From: Pseudomonas sp. P5_109
GTDB lineage: Bacteria > Pseudomonadota > Gammaproteobacteria > Pseudomonadales > Pseudomonadaceae
Assembly: GCF_034009455.1 (NCBI RefSeq)
Contig: NZ_CP125380.1
Coordinates: 3,051,501 to 3,115,500, forward strand
Reading direction: 5' to 3'
DNA length: 64,000 nucleotides
The notes under the pieces were generated by a model. That model did no database searches and was not told the DNA's origin. It saw nothing but the letters and a program-made list of their open reading frames with translations. Positions 9,830 through 18,147 of this stretch are shown one piece after another. Position numbers and translations under genes: made by a program. Within the stretch, counting starts at the first letter, position 1. Each line of letters starts with the position of its first letter.

Positions 9830-11014
9830 ATGCACAACAATAAGAACGTCACGCATCGTTTTCTGCCTGCCTTGATCGCCAGCCTGTCTGCCCTTGGCCT
9901 GAGCCAGGTGGCCCGGGCGGATATCATGCTGTACGACAAGGACCAGACCACGTTCTCCACCGACGGCTACATCAACGCCTTCTACGTGAACAGCGATGTC
10001 GACCGCACCGGCGATCAGTTCGACCGTCGACAGGCGCGGGTCAAGATGGGCTTCTTGCCCAACTACCTGGGGTTCAACATGGGCAAGCAGGTAGACGATC
10101 TCAAGCTCGGCGCCCGTGCCTCGTTCTGGGTCACCATCAACGACAGCCAAACCAACGGCACCGACACCGCCATTGATGTGCGGCAGTTCTATGGCACCGT
10201 GGCCAACCCGGAATGGGGCGAAGTGCTGATCGGCAAGGACTTCGGGCTGTTCGCCCGTTCCAACATCCTGCTCGACGAAATGCTCGCCGGTTATGGTCAG
10301 GTCAGCGATACGTTGGGGCTGGTGGATGGCGGCGGGGTGTCGTTCGGCAACATCGGCACCGGTTATCCGTATCCGTTCCCAACCTCGCAGATCACCTATC
10401 GCACCCCGGTGATGGACGGTCTGCGCGTGGCGGTCGGCATCATGGACCCGGTGGACACCAACGACAGCAGCCCGACGGGCAAGGCCTATCAGGAAAACCC
10501 GCGTACCGAGAGCGAAGTCACCTATCAGTTCGACCTGGCCGGGGCAAAGATCTATAGCTGGGTCAACGGCAGCTACCAGACCTCGGACAACACCGATTCC
10601 ACGGTCGAGACCGTCACCTCCAAAGGTGTCGGTTATGGCGTGCAGGCGAAGATGGGCGGCTTGTCCCTCACCGGGTCCGGCTTCCAGGCCAAGGGCATCA
10701 ACCCGTTTTTCACCAACAATGCCGGCGAGCCGACCTTGCGTAACGTCGACAGCGACGGCTACCTGTTGCAGGGCTCCTACAAACTGGGCAAGAACCGCCT
10801 GGCCTTGTCCTACGGTAAGACCAATGACGATGGCAACGGCGTGGTCGGGAGTGGCGCGGACTACGAGACCCGCGGCATCGCGTTGTTCCATGACGTGAAC
10901 GACAACCTCAAGCTGGTGGCCGAGTACAACCAGTTCGAAATCAACGGCCACGACACTAACGAGCAGAACGAAAACACCGACACCTTTGCCGTGGGTGCGG
11001 TATTGACCTGGTAA
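9830..11014 (+). CDS. Gram-negative outer-membrane porin (general porin family)
   Basis: A 394-residue protein with a Sec signal peptide (positive N-terminus, hydrophobic core LPALIASLSALGLSQVARA, cleavage probably after ARA). Alternating beta-strand patterns run throughout and the C-terminus ends in an aromatic residue (GAVLTW), typical of BAM-recognised outer-membrane beta-barrels. DGYINAFYVNSDVDRTGDQFDRRQARVKMGF resembles the trimeric porins of Pseudomonas and beta-proteobacteria. It stands alone between the sulfide operon and nosP, flanked by REPINs; its substrate cannot be read from the sequence. A link to alcohol catabolism is possible only by position. Confidence 0.82.
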   Translation: MHNNKNVTHRFLPALIASLSALGLSQVARADIMLYDKDQTTFSTDGYINAFYVNSDVDRTGDQFDRRQARVKMGFLPNYLGFNMGKQVDDLKLGARASFWVTINDSQTNGTDTAIDVRQFYGTVANPEWGEVLIGKDFGLFARSNILLDEMLAGYGQVSDTLGLVDGGGVSFGNIGTGYPYPFPTSQITYRTPVMDGLRVAVGIMDPVDTNDSSPTGKAYQENPRTESEVTYQFDLAGAKIYSWVNGSYQTSDNTDSTVETVTSKGVGYGVQAKMGGLSLTGSGFQAKGINPFFTNNAGEPTLRNVDSDGYLLQGSYKLGKNRLALSYGKTNDDGNGVVGSGADYETRGIALFHDVNDNLKLVAEYNQFEINGHDTNEQNENTDTFAVGAVLTW

Positions 11015-11040
11015 CAAAGCCGATCTGCTCATCCTTTCCC

Positions 11041-11168
11041 TGTGGCGAGGGAGCTTGCTCCCGCTGGAGCGCGTAGCGGTCCGGATTCTGGTCGCGCATC
11101 GGCCGGTTTTGGGCCTGCTACGCAGTCCAGCGGGACGGTGCGGCGATCCGACAAGCTCCCTCGCCACC
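11041..11168. repeat. REPIN (TGTGGCGAGGGAGCTTGCTCCCGCTGG type)
   Basis: A longer REPIN of the GTGGCGAGGG family with inner arms resembling CTGCGCAGTCC/GGACTGCGTAGCAGG. It occupies most of the first half of the 313-bp gap between the porin and nosP; the rest is a promoter region. Confidence 0.85.
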
Positions 11169-11258
11169 AAAGCGCGTACTTCACATCTCCAGCTACAGCC
11201 TTCAAGTCCTCACCCCCCTCAAACATTCTCATCCCATCGAAGCGGCTACCCGCTACCC

Positions 11259-11270
11259 AAGTAGCATTCG
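11259..11270 (+). promoter_or_regulatory. Shared upstream motif AAGTAGCATTCG (nosP copy)
   Basis: This 12-bp string is 60 bp before the nosP start and occurs exactly again 67 bp before pqqA (27790-27801). The nosP copy also overlaps the dyad GCTACCCAAGTAGC. It may be a common regulatory element of the PQQ locus, but an exact 12-bp match somewhere in 64 kb is not rare by chance, so only the positional agreement gives it weight. Confidence 0.3.
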
Positions 11271-11330
11271 TCCCCCCCCACAGACTTCGTACACTCGTGC
11301 CTCATACACACGCACCAGCCGGAGACGATG

Positions 11331-12488
11331 ATGCTGCAGAGCGAAGGTGTCGTCAGTGCAATGTCCCAGGCCACCGATGCCCGGCAGGTCGCGCAGGAAC
11401 TGGCATGCCAGTTGTTGCATCCGCACCTGGGGTTCGTGCTGTTCTTCTGTTCCGCCGAGTACGACTTGCAGGTGCTGGGCCAGGCCTTGCAGCAAAGCTT
11501 CGGCGGTATTCGCCTGGTGGGCTGCACCAGTGCCGGGGAAATCACCCCGCTGGGCTACGGGCGCAATTGCGTGACGGCGGTGGGTTTCGATCACCGGCAC
11601 TTTTCCATTGCGATCGAGCTGATCGACCAGATGGAGCACTTCAGCCTGATCGACGCCCAGCAAATGGTCGAGCGCCTGGTCAGTGGCTGTCGCAGCAACA
11701 CCCTGGCCCCGATCAAGGGCAACAGCTTTGCCCTGACCCTGCTCGATGGCCTGTCCAGCCGTGAAGAAATGGTCCTCGCGGCCTTGAGCGCGGCATTGGG
11801 CGACATTCCGCATTTCGGCGGCTCGGCCGGCGACGACAACTACCTGACCCATACCCATGTGTACTTCGATGGCGGGTTCCACAGCGGCGCGGCTGTGGTG
11901 GTGCTGGTCAATACCTGGCTGGATTTCGAAGTGTTCACCACCCACCACGTGCTGCCCCGCGCCGAGAAGCTGGTGGTCACCGGGGCCGACAGCACCTTGC
12001 GCCGGGTCTTCGAACTCAATGCCGAGCCGGCCGCCGCCGAGTACGCCCGGCACATCGGCGTGCCGGTGGCGCAGCTCGATCACCGGGTCTTCGCCGCGCA
12101 CCCGTTGGCGGTGCGGATCAACCAGCAGTACTACGTGCGGGCCATCCAGCAGGTGCACCCGGACCTGAGCCTGAGTTTCTACTGCGCCGTGGAAAACGGC
12201 ATCGTCCTCACCGCCATGACCCCGGGGCCGATGCTGCCGAACCTGCAGAGCCTGTTCGAGGGGTTGCAGGAACGCCTGGGCGATTTGCTGCTGACCATCG
12301 GTTGCGACTGTTTCCTGCGGCGTCTGGAACTCGAAGACGACGGCAGTCTTGATCAGATCGGCAGGTTTTTGCGTGAGCAACGGGTGATGGGTTTCAACAC
12401 CTACGGAGAACAGTTCAATGGCATGCACATCAACCAGACCTTCACCGGCGTTGCCATTGCCCGAAGCCGCGCCCCAGGACATCGCTGA
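11331..12488 (+). CDS. nosP: FIST-domain sensor protein, NosP-like
   Basis: A 385-residue protein with FIST N (about 35-220: LVGCTSAGEITPLGYGRN, LLDGLSSREEMVL, HFGGSAGDD) and FIST C domains (about 230-365: VYCAVENGIVL-like segment, LLTIGCDCFLRR). In P. aeruginosa the equivalent protein PA1975 (NosP) is a haem-binding nitric oxide sensor that controls the kinase encoded next to it. Tandem ATGs are present at 11328 and 11331; the second is better spaced from GGAG. The gene overlaps the downstream kinase by 71 bp, consistent with a coupled sensor-kinase pair. Haem binding and NO sensing are inferred from the paralogue. Confidence 0.85.
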   Translation: MLQSEGVVSAMSQATDARQVAQELACQLLHPHLGFVLFFCSAEYDLQVLGQALQQSFGGIRLVGCTSAGEITPLGYGRNCVTAVGFDHRHFSIAIELIDQMEHFSLIDAQQMVERLVSGCRSNTLAPIKGNSFALTLLDGLSSREEMVLAALSAALGDIPHFGGSAGDDNYLTHTHVYFDGGFHSGAAVVVLVNTWLDFEVFTTHHVLPRAEKLVVTGADSTLRRVFELNAEPAAAEYARHIGVPVAQLDHRVFAAHPLAVRINQQYYVRAIQQVHPDLSLSFYCAVENGIVLTAMTPGPMLPNLQSLFEGLQERLGDLLLTIGCDCFLRRLELEDDGSLDQIGRFLREQRVMGFNTYGEQFNGMHINQTFTGVAIARSRAPGHR

Positions 12489-15051
12489 GCTGCAGGCCGA
12501 ACTGGCCAGGCTGCGCCTGGAAAACCATAAACTGCAGCGCATCAATGGCGCGCTGATCGAACGGGTCGAGTCCGGGGGAACCCGCGGCAACGATCCGTAC
12601 GCGGCATTCCAGCATTCGGTGGTGCTGGCCGAGCAAGTGCGCGAACGCACCGATGCCCTGAACCAGGCCATGGCCGAACTCAAGGCCGGCAATCATCTGC
12701 TTAGCGAAGCCCGCCTGCGCGCGGAAACGGCGCATCAACACCTGATCGATGCCATCGAAAGCATTTCCGACGCCTTCGTGCTGTTCGACGCCGAGCAGCG
12801 AATCGTGCTGTTCAACAGTCGCTTCAAGGCGTTTTGGCGCAACAGCCGGGTGCGGATCAATGCCGGCATGCGCCTGACCGAGGTCAAGCGATTGATGATG
12901 AACAACGGCCTGTTCACCGAAGAGCCTTGGGGGCATGCCGACGAAAACCTGCTGTACCGCCTGCAGAACGGGCGCTGGCTGCAAGTCAGCGAGCGGCCCA
13001 CCCAGGAGGGCGGGCGGGTGATCCTGTTCACCGACATTACCGACGTCAAACTCAGCGAAACCATGCGACGGGAGCAGGCGGTGGCGCAGAAGTCGCACCT
13101 GCTGCAACGGGCGGTCGACAACCTGTCCCAAGGGGTGGCAATGGTCAGCGCCGAGGGCATCCTGGAGTTGTGGAACCGGCGGTTCCTGGAGTTGAGCGGC
13201 CTGGCGCCGGTGGCGGCGCATCGCCCGTTTGCCGAAGTGATCGCCGACAGCGAGTTGAACCTGCTGACCCCGGCCAGTCGCGATGGCAACGGACGACCGG
13301 TACGCGAATGCGAACAGCGCCTGTACGATGGCCGGGTCCTGGAAATCCGCACCCATCCGTTGCCCACCGGGGGGTTCGTCAATACCTTCACCGACATCAC
13401 CGAACGTTACCAGCACGCCGAGGCGCTGAGTGAAAGCGAACACTGGATTCGCCTGATCACCGATCACGTACCGGCATTGATTGCCTACCTCAATGCTGAC
13501 CTGGTCTACGAGTTCACCAACAAGGTCTATGAAGAGTGGTACTGCTGGCCCCGCGGCGTGATGCTCGGCCAGAGCCTGCGCGAAGTGCACAGCGAACAGC
13601 ATTATCAGCGGCTGGAGTCCTACGTGGCCAGGGCACTGGACGGCGAGAGCGTGACCTTCGAGTTCGCCGAAACCAACGTCAACAACCAGGAGCGCTACAT
13701 GCTGCGCTCCTATGTGCCCAACCGTCTGGCCAGTGGCGAGGTGGTGGGGATTTTCGTGCTGATCCGCGACATCACCGAACGCCGCCGCACCGCCGAAGCG
13801 CTGCATCAGGCGTATCAGAACCTTGAGCTGCGGGTACGCGAGCGCACGGCGGAATTGACCACCCTCAACGACCAGCTGCTGCGCGAGATCGATGAGCGGC
13901 GCCTGGTCGAGTCACGCTTGCGCGAAGCCAAGCAGGAAGCCGAGCAGGCCAACCTGTCGAAGACCAAGTTCCTCGCCGCCGTCAGCCACGACCTGCTGCA
14001 ACCGTTGAATGCCGCGCGCCTGTTTACCAGCGCCTTGTTGGAGCGGCGCGAGCCGATGTCCAGCGAGATTCTGGTGCGCAACGTGAGCAATTCCCTGGAA
14101 GACGTGGAGAACCTGCTCGGCACCCTGGTGGATATTTCCAAGCTCGATGCGGGGGTGATCAAGGCTGACATTGCGCCGTTCGCCCTCAGTGAGCTGCTGG
14201 AGAACCTGGCTGCTGAATACACCCAGGTGGCCCGCAGTGAAGGCCTGCAACTGCACTTCATTGGCTGTTCGGCGCTGGTGCGCAGCGACATCCAGTTGCT
14301 CGCGCGGATTCTGCGCAATCTGCTGAGCAATGCGATTCGCTATACCTACAGTGGTCGCGTGGTGCTCGGTTGCCGGCGGCATCATCAGTGCCTGACGATC
14401 GAAGTCTGGGACAGCGGCATGGGCATTGCCGAGCATCGCCTGGAGGAGATTTTCCAGGAGTTCAAGCGCGGTGATGTGCAGCGACCCGATCAGGATCGCG
14501 GCTTGGGCCTGGGCCTGGCGATTGTCGAGAAAATTGCCGGCATCCTCGGCCATCCCATACATGTGCGCTCGTGGCCGGGCCGGGGTTCGATGTTCTCGGT
14601 CGAAGTGCCCTTGAGCGCCACCGCGCCGACACCGCCGCCGGCGTTGCAGATGAGCGAGCCGATGCTCGAGCGCCTGCGGGGTGCGCGGATTTGGGTGCTG
14701 GACAACGACGCGACCATTTGTGCCGGCATGCGCACCTTGCTGGAGGGGTGGGGGTGTCGGGTGGTGACGGCGCTGTCGGAGGAGGACCTGGCGCGGCAAG
14801 TGGACAACTACCACGCCGAGGCCGACCTGCTGATCGCCGACTACCATCTGGACAACGATCAGAACGGTGTCGATGCGGTGGCAAGAATCAATGCCCGTCG
14901 TGCCTCACCGGTCCCGGCAATGATGATCACGGCCAACTACAGCAATGAACTCAAGCAACAGATCCGCGAGCTGGGCCACACCCTGATGCACAAGCCGGTG
15001 CGGCCGATGAAGCTGAAGACGGCGATGAGTCATTTGCTTGGCCGGCCTTGA
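12418..15051 (+). CDS. nahK: Hybrid sensor histidine kinase, NahK/ErcS'/PedS1 type
   Basis: An 877-residue soluble hybrid kinase. In order it has an N-terminal coiled coil (about 20-110), three PAS domains (about 112-215, 226-335 and 345-455), a second coiled coil, the HisKA domain with H524 (VSHDLLQPLNAARL), the HATPase domain (NLLSNAIRY, DSGMGIA, GLGLGLAIV) and a C-terminal receiver with D808 (IADYHLD) and a conserved Lys (MHKPV). There is no transmembrane segment. ATG 12418 has GGAG about 10 bp upstream and lies inside nosP. P. aeruginosa PA1976 (NahK/ErcS') is the equivalent: it acts with NosP, HptB phosphorelay and the ethanol regulators. It is convergent with agmR. Confidence 0.9.
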   Translation: MACTSTRPSPALPLPEAAPQDIAELQAELARLRLENHKLQRINGALIERVESGGTRGNDPYAAFQHSVVLAEQVRERTDALNQAMAELKAGNHLLSEARLRAETAHQHLIDAIESISDAFVLFDAEQRIVLFNSRFKAFWRNSRVRINAGMRLTEVKRLMMNNGLFTEEPWGHADENLLYRLQNGRWLQVSERPTQEGGRVILFTDITDVKLSETMRREQAVAQKSHLLQRAVDNLSQGVAMVSAEGILELWNRRFLELSGLAPVAAHRPFAEVIADSELNLLTPASRDGNGRPVRECEQRLYDGRVLEIRTHPLPTGGFVNTFTDITERYQHAEALSESEHWIRLITDHVPALIAYLNADLVYEFTNKVYEEWYCWPRGVMLGQSLREVHSEQHYQRLESYVARALDGESVTFEFAETNVNNQERYMLRSYVPNRLASGEVVGIFVLIRDITERRRTAEALHQAYQNLELRVRERTAELTTLNDQLLREIDERRLVESRLREAKQEAEQANLSKTKFLAAVSHDLLQPLNAARLFTSALLERREPMSSEILVRNVSNSLEDVENLLGTLVDISKLDAGVIKADIAPFALSELLENLAAEYTQVARSEGLQLHFIGCSALVRSDIQLLARILRNLLSNAIRYTYSGRVVLGCRRHHQCLTIEVWDSGMGIAEHRLEEIFQEFKRGDVQRPDQDRGLGLGLAIVEKIAGILGHPIHVRSWPGRGSMFSVEVPLSATAPTPPPALQMSEPMLERLRGARIWVLDNDATICAGMRTLLEGWGCRVVTALSEEDLARQVDNYHAEADLLIADYHLDNDQNGVDAVARINARRASPVPAMMITANYSNELKQQIRELGHTLMHKPVRPMKLKTAMSHLLGRP

Positions 15052-15075
15052 AATCTACGGTGCATGGGACGGCCC

Positions 15076-15141
15076 CTTCGCGAGCAAGCCCGCTCCCACA
15101 GGTACATCGCTGTCCTTGTGGGAGCGGGCTTGCTCGCGAAA
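15076..15141. repeat. Head-to-head REPIN between nahK and agmR
   Basis: Two REPs of the TGTGGGAGCGGGCTTGCTCGCGAA type in outward-facing order with a spacer of about 20 bp, between two convergent genes; a likely bidirectional mRNA 3' hairpin. Confidence 0.9.
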
Positions 15142-15163
15142 GGGGCGCCGCGGTCTTACTGAC

Positions 15164-15829
15164 TCAACGCCGCAGATAAGACCCGAAATCAATATCCCCG
15201 GCACTCAGGATCGCCTGCACCCGGTTGTGCACGTTGAGCTTGCGCAGGATTGCCGAGACGTGGGCCTTGACCGTGGTCTCGGCGATTTCCAGGGTGTAGG
15301 CGATCTGCTTGTTCGATTCGCCCTTGGTCATGCGCTCCAGCACCTGCAGTTGCTTGCGGGTCAGGGCCTGGAGCAGTTCGGGCGGGAAACTCGGGGTGTC
15401 GTTCATCCGCCGGTGGCTGCTGCTTTTTCCGGTGCGGATGATGTCCGGGGGCAGGTAGACATTGCCATTGAGAATCTGCTGGATGGCATCGGTCATCTGG
15501 GTGCGGGGTGACGACTTGGTGATGAAGCCCACTGCACCGTAGGTGATGGCTTGCAGCACGATCTGTTTGTCCTGCTCGGCGGAGACAATCACCACCGGAA
15601 TGGTCGGCGCTTCGTTACGCAGGTTGATCAGGCCATTGAGCCCGTGCATGCCGGGCATGTTCAGGTCGAGCAGGATCAGGTCCAGGTCATCGTGCTCCTG
15701 GGTCAGGGCCAGGGCGCTGTCCAGGTCGGCGGTTTCCATCACTTCGCTGCCGGCAAAACCGTCGCTGATGACGTTGTGGATGGCTTCGCGAAACAGTGGG
15801 TGATCGTCGGCAATCAGGATTTTGTACAT
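15164..15829 (-). CDS. agmR: LuxR/NarL-type response regulator of alcohol oxidation (AgmR/ErbR/PedR1)
   Basis: A 221-residue two-domain response regulator. The receiver domain (1-120) has the acidic pair DDHP near residue 8, the phospho-Asp in [13 protein letters not shown], and Lys in GFITKSS. The C-terminal LuxR-type HTH (about 150-215) contains [43 protein letters not shown]. It matches AgmR (glycerol/ethanol metabolism activator; ErbR in P. aeruginosa, PedR1 in P. putida), known to activate quinoprotein alcohol dehydrogenase systems. No kinase gene adjoins it in an operon; the partners are probably the hybrid kinases of this locus or others. Confidence 0.93.
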   Translation of the reverse strand: MYKILIADDHPLFREAIHNVISDGFAGSEVMETADLDSALALTQEHDDLDLILLDLNMPGMHGLNGLINLRNEAPTIPVVIVSAEQDKQIVLQAITYGAVGFITKSSPRTQMTDAIQQILNGNVYLPPDIIRTGKSSSHRRMNDTPSFPPELLQALTRKQLQVLERMTKGESNKQIAYTLEIAETTVKAHVSAILRKLNVHNRVQAILSAGDIDFGSYLRR

Positions 15830-15885
15830 GGCCTTTCACCTCATTATTTTGATTATGGTGTGGCAACTGCGTGCACGCGTAAAGC

Positions 15886-16443
15886 TCAGGGAAAGGGTTC
15901 GGGCCGGGCTGGCGAAACCGGCAGGTTGGCCGCTTGCCAGGCGTCCAGGCCATCGCGATACCAATACAGAGTCTTATAGCCCATGGTGGCTGCGCGCTTG
16001 ACCGCATTCCAGCTCAACCAGCAGTCGGAGCGGCAGTAGAAGACCAGCGGTTGTGTCGGGTCGCCGGCGGTCAGCTTTTTCAGGTTGGCGGCGAAATAGT
16101 CCTGCCATTGCGGCGTCAGGTCGCCGTCCCCGGTATTGGCCAGCCAATGGCTGCCGGGCAGGTTTTCATGGGGCTGGTCTTCGATGAATTGCCCTTGCAG
16201 CCACTGCCGGCGGTAGACGTCAATCAGCACCGGGCGCGGGGTTTGGCCGAGCAGGGTTTGCAGGGCGGGGGTGTCGATGAGGGTTGCGCCTTGCAGTTGT
16301 TCCGGCGTCGGGCTGCGGTACAGGCCGATGCGATAGCCGTCGGTGGAGAACAGCGCAGTGTCGGCCTGCGCGGTGCTCAGCAGCAGGCTCAGCGACAGGA
16401 CGGCGAGAGCAGGGCGCAACAGGCAACGTCGGGCACGTGGCAT
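15886..16443 (-). CDS. Periplasmic rhodanese-like PQQ-catabolism-associated CXXXCW protein
   Basis: A 185-residue protein with a signal peptide (MPRARRCLLRPALAVLSLSLLLSTAQA) and a rhodanese-like fold (VLIDVYRRQWLQGQF, FYCRSDCWLSWNAVKRAATMGY). It matches the family called PQQ-dependent catabolism-associated CXXCW motif protein, found next to quinoprotein alcohol dehydrogenases and their ABC system. The Cys-Arg-Ser-Asp-Cys-Trp loop replaces the usual single rhodanese cysteine. ATG 16443 has AAGGA upstream. A REPIN separates it from the ABC permease gene, and it has its own candidate operator at 16521-16535. Function is unknown; a periplasmic redox or sulfur-transfer role is possible. Confidence 0.83.
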   Translation of the reverse strand: MPRARRCLLRPALAVLSLSLLLSTAQADTALFSTDGYRIGLYRSPTPEQLQGATLIDTPALQTLLGQTPRPVLIDVYRRQWLQGQFIEDQPHENLPGSHWLANTGDGDLTPQWQDYFAANLKKLTAGDPTQPLVFYCRSDCWLSWNAVKRAATMGYKTLYWYRDGLDAWQAANLPVSPARPEPFP

Positions 16444-16520
16444 GGGTTCAGTCCTTATAGTTATGGACCTATTACATGCCAGTCGGGGGGCGTTGGGAAT
16501 GCGACGATAGACAGGTAGAA

Positions 16521-16535
16521 CCAGTACTAAAGTAG
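16521..16535 (-). promoter_or_regulatory. Candidate regulator site upstream of the CXXXCW gene
   Basis: CCAGTACTAAAGTAG, 78 bp before the start. The same element with two transitions (CCAGTACCAAGGTAG, 20409-20423) lies 76 bp before the ABC solute-binding gene, in the same orientation. The pattern is a dyad-like GTAC core. It is the best candidate for an AgmR-type response-regulator site in the locus (inference). Its last bases overlap the start of the adjacent REP. Confidence 0.5.
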
Positions 16536-16617
16536 GAGCCGGCTTGCTGGCGATCCAGGCGACGCGGTGAAATTGATACACCGCGTCGTCTGGATCGCCA
16601 GCAAGCCGGCTCCTACA
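16533..16617. repeat. Long near-perfect palindromic REPIN
   Basis: Arms of about 37 bp (TAGGAGCCGGCTTGC.. and its complement) are separated by about 9 bp. The pairing extends through the spacer (GACGCGGTG against CACCGCGTC) unlike most REPINs here. It lies between the ABC permease and CXXXCW genes, both on the minus strand. Confidence 0.9.
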
Positions 16618-16627
16618 GAGGGGGGTG

Positions 16628-17419
16628 TCAGCTGGATTTGCGCAGGGCCGCATGCTGCGGGTTGAACGTCAGTACGGCGAGCAGCGCAAACAGCAGCGTC
16701 AGCCCCGAGCACACCGCCAGCGCCAGCGGATTGAAGCGTTCATACAGGGCAAAACGCACCAGCTCCACCGCATGGGTGAACGGATTCAGTGCGCATAGCC
16801 AATACAGCCACTCACTGGCCTCGCGCATCTTCCACAGCGGATACAGCGCCGACGACAGGAAAAACAGCGGGAAGATCACGAAATTCATTACCCCGGCGAA
16901 GTTCTCCAGCTGGCGGATCGCGTTCGACAGCAACAGGCCCAGTGCGCTGAGCATCAACGCCACCAGCAGCAGGGCCGGCAACGCCAGCAACAAGCCCATG
17001 GCCGGTGGCCGCACGCCGTAGACCCAGGCAATCGCCAGGAACGCATACACCTGCAACAGCGAAATCAGCGAGGTGGCCAACAGTTTGCTGCACAGCAGAA
17101 AGGTTCGGGGCAGGGGGCTGGTCAGCAACACGCGCATGCTGCCCATCTCGCGGTCGTAGACCATCGACAGTGACCCCTGCATGCCATTGAACAGCAGGAT
17201 CATGCAGGCCAACCCGGGAATGATGTAGACCTCATAGGGGATGTAGGTGTCGTAGGGCTCGATGATCGCGATTCCCAGCGCTGCGCGAAAACCCGCGGCG
17301 AACACCAGCAGCCACAGCAGCGGCCGCACCAGGGCGCTGAGAAATCGCGTGCGTTGCAGCACAAAGCGCAGCCATTCGCGCAGCACGATACCGCTGAAGC
17401 ATTGCCAGTAAGCGTTCAT
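16628..17419 (-). CDS. pedC: ABC-2 type permease of the PQQ-alcohol dehydrogenase-associated transporter
   Basis: A 263-residue ABC-2 family permease with six predicted membrane segments (VRPLLWLLVFAAGFRAALG, IIPGLACMILLFNG, LISLLQVYAFLAIAWVYGV, LLLALPALLLVALMLSALGLLL and others) and the DREMGSMRVLLTSPLPRTF loop typical of drug/polysaccharide-export permeases. It matches the PedC-like permease found beside ethanol-oxidation genes. Its ATG overlaps the stop of the ATPase gene (ATGA), so the two are co-translated. An export-type permease combined with a periplasmic solute-binding protein is unusual. The substrate is unknown. Confidence 0.85.
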   Translation of the reverse strand: MNAYWQCFSGIVLREWLRFVLQRTRFLSALVRPLLWLLVFAAGFRAALGIAIIEPYDTYIPYEVYIIPGLACMILLFNGMQGSLSMVYDREMGSMRVLLTSPLPRTFLLCSKLLATSLISLLQVYAFLAIAWVYGVRPPAMGLLLALPALLLVALMLSALGLLLSNAIRQLENFAGVMNFVIFPLFFLSSALYPLWKMREASEWLYWLCALNPFTHAVELVRFALYERFNPLALAVCSGLTLLFALLAVLTFNPQHAALRKSS

Positions 17420-18147
17420 TGGGCAGCTCCTGATGTTGTCAGGCGGGTGAAGGCCGAACCGAGGTCACCGCCGTGTTCCAGGCTCAGGGCATCGGCCTGT
17501 CCGCTGGCTACCAGCCGGCCCTGATGCAGGATCAGCAAGTCATCGCTGGGCTGTACTTCATCGAGCAGGTGGGTGGTCCAGAGCACGCTGATGCGTTCCT
17601 CGCGACACAGGCTGCGGATGTGCTGGTTGAGCGCCAGGCGGCTCGCCGGGTCGAGGCCGACACTGGCTTCATCGAGCAGCAACAGACGCGGTTGATGCAA
17701 CAGGGCGCGGGCAATTTCCACCCGGCGACGATGGCCGCCATTGAGTTCACGCACCCGTTCGCGGCGGCGTTCGGTCAGGGTCTGGCGGGCCAGTTCAGCG
17801 TCGACCCGAAGGTCGGTCTCACGCCGGGACAAGCCATGCAATGCCGCGTGATAACGCAGGTTCTGCTCGACGCTGAGGTCCAGGTCCAGGGTGCTTTGCT
17901 GGAACACCACGCCCAGTTGCCTGAGTGCCGGGCGTGGCGCGCTGCGCAATGAACAGCCACCGATGCGGATCTCGCCGTGCTGCAGATCATAGAGCCGGGT
18001 CAGCAGGGCAATCAGGGTCGACTTGCCCGCGCCGTTGGGTCCCAGCAGCGCGGCGAAGCGCCCGGGTTCCAGGCTGAAACTCACCTTGCGCAAGGCCTCT
18101 CGGGCACCGTAGGCAAAGCTCAGGTCGCTGACTTCAAGGGCGTTCAT
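17416..18147 (-). CDS. pedB: ABC transporter ATP-binding protein, PQQ-alcohol dehydrogenase-associated
   Basis: A 243-residue ATPase: Walker A LLGPNGAGKST, Q-loop VVFQQST, Walker B LLLLDEASVGLD and H-loop WTTHLLDE. The signature motif reads LNGGH rather than the canonical LSGGQ. The true start is ATG 18147 (MNALEVSDLSFAYG), overlapping the beta-propeller stop by ATGA; an open frame upstream is a shadow of that gene. Its coupling to a PedC-type permease, a beta-propeller protein and a solute-binding protein is typical of loci for quinoprotein alcohol dehydrogenases. Confidence 0.88.
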   Translation of the reverse strand: MNALEVSDLSFAYGAREALRKVSFSLEPGRFAALLGPNGAGKSTLIALLTRLYDLQHGEIRIGGCSLRSAPRPALRQLGVVFQQSTLDLDLSVEQNLRYHAALHGLSRRETDLRVDAELARQTLTERRRERVRELNGGHRRRVEIARALLHQPRLLLLDEASVGLDPASRLALNQHIRSLCREERISVLWTTHLLDEVQPSDDLLILHQGRLVASGQADALSLEHGGDLGSAFTRLTTSGAAQ

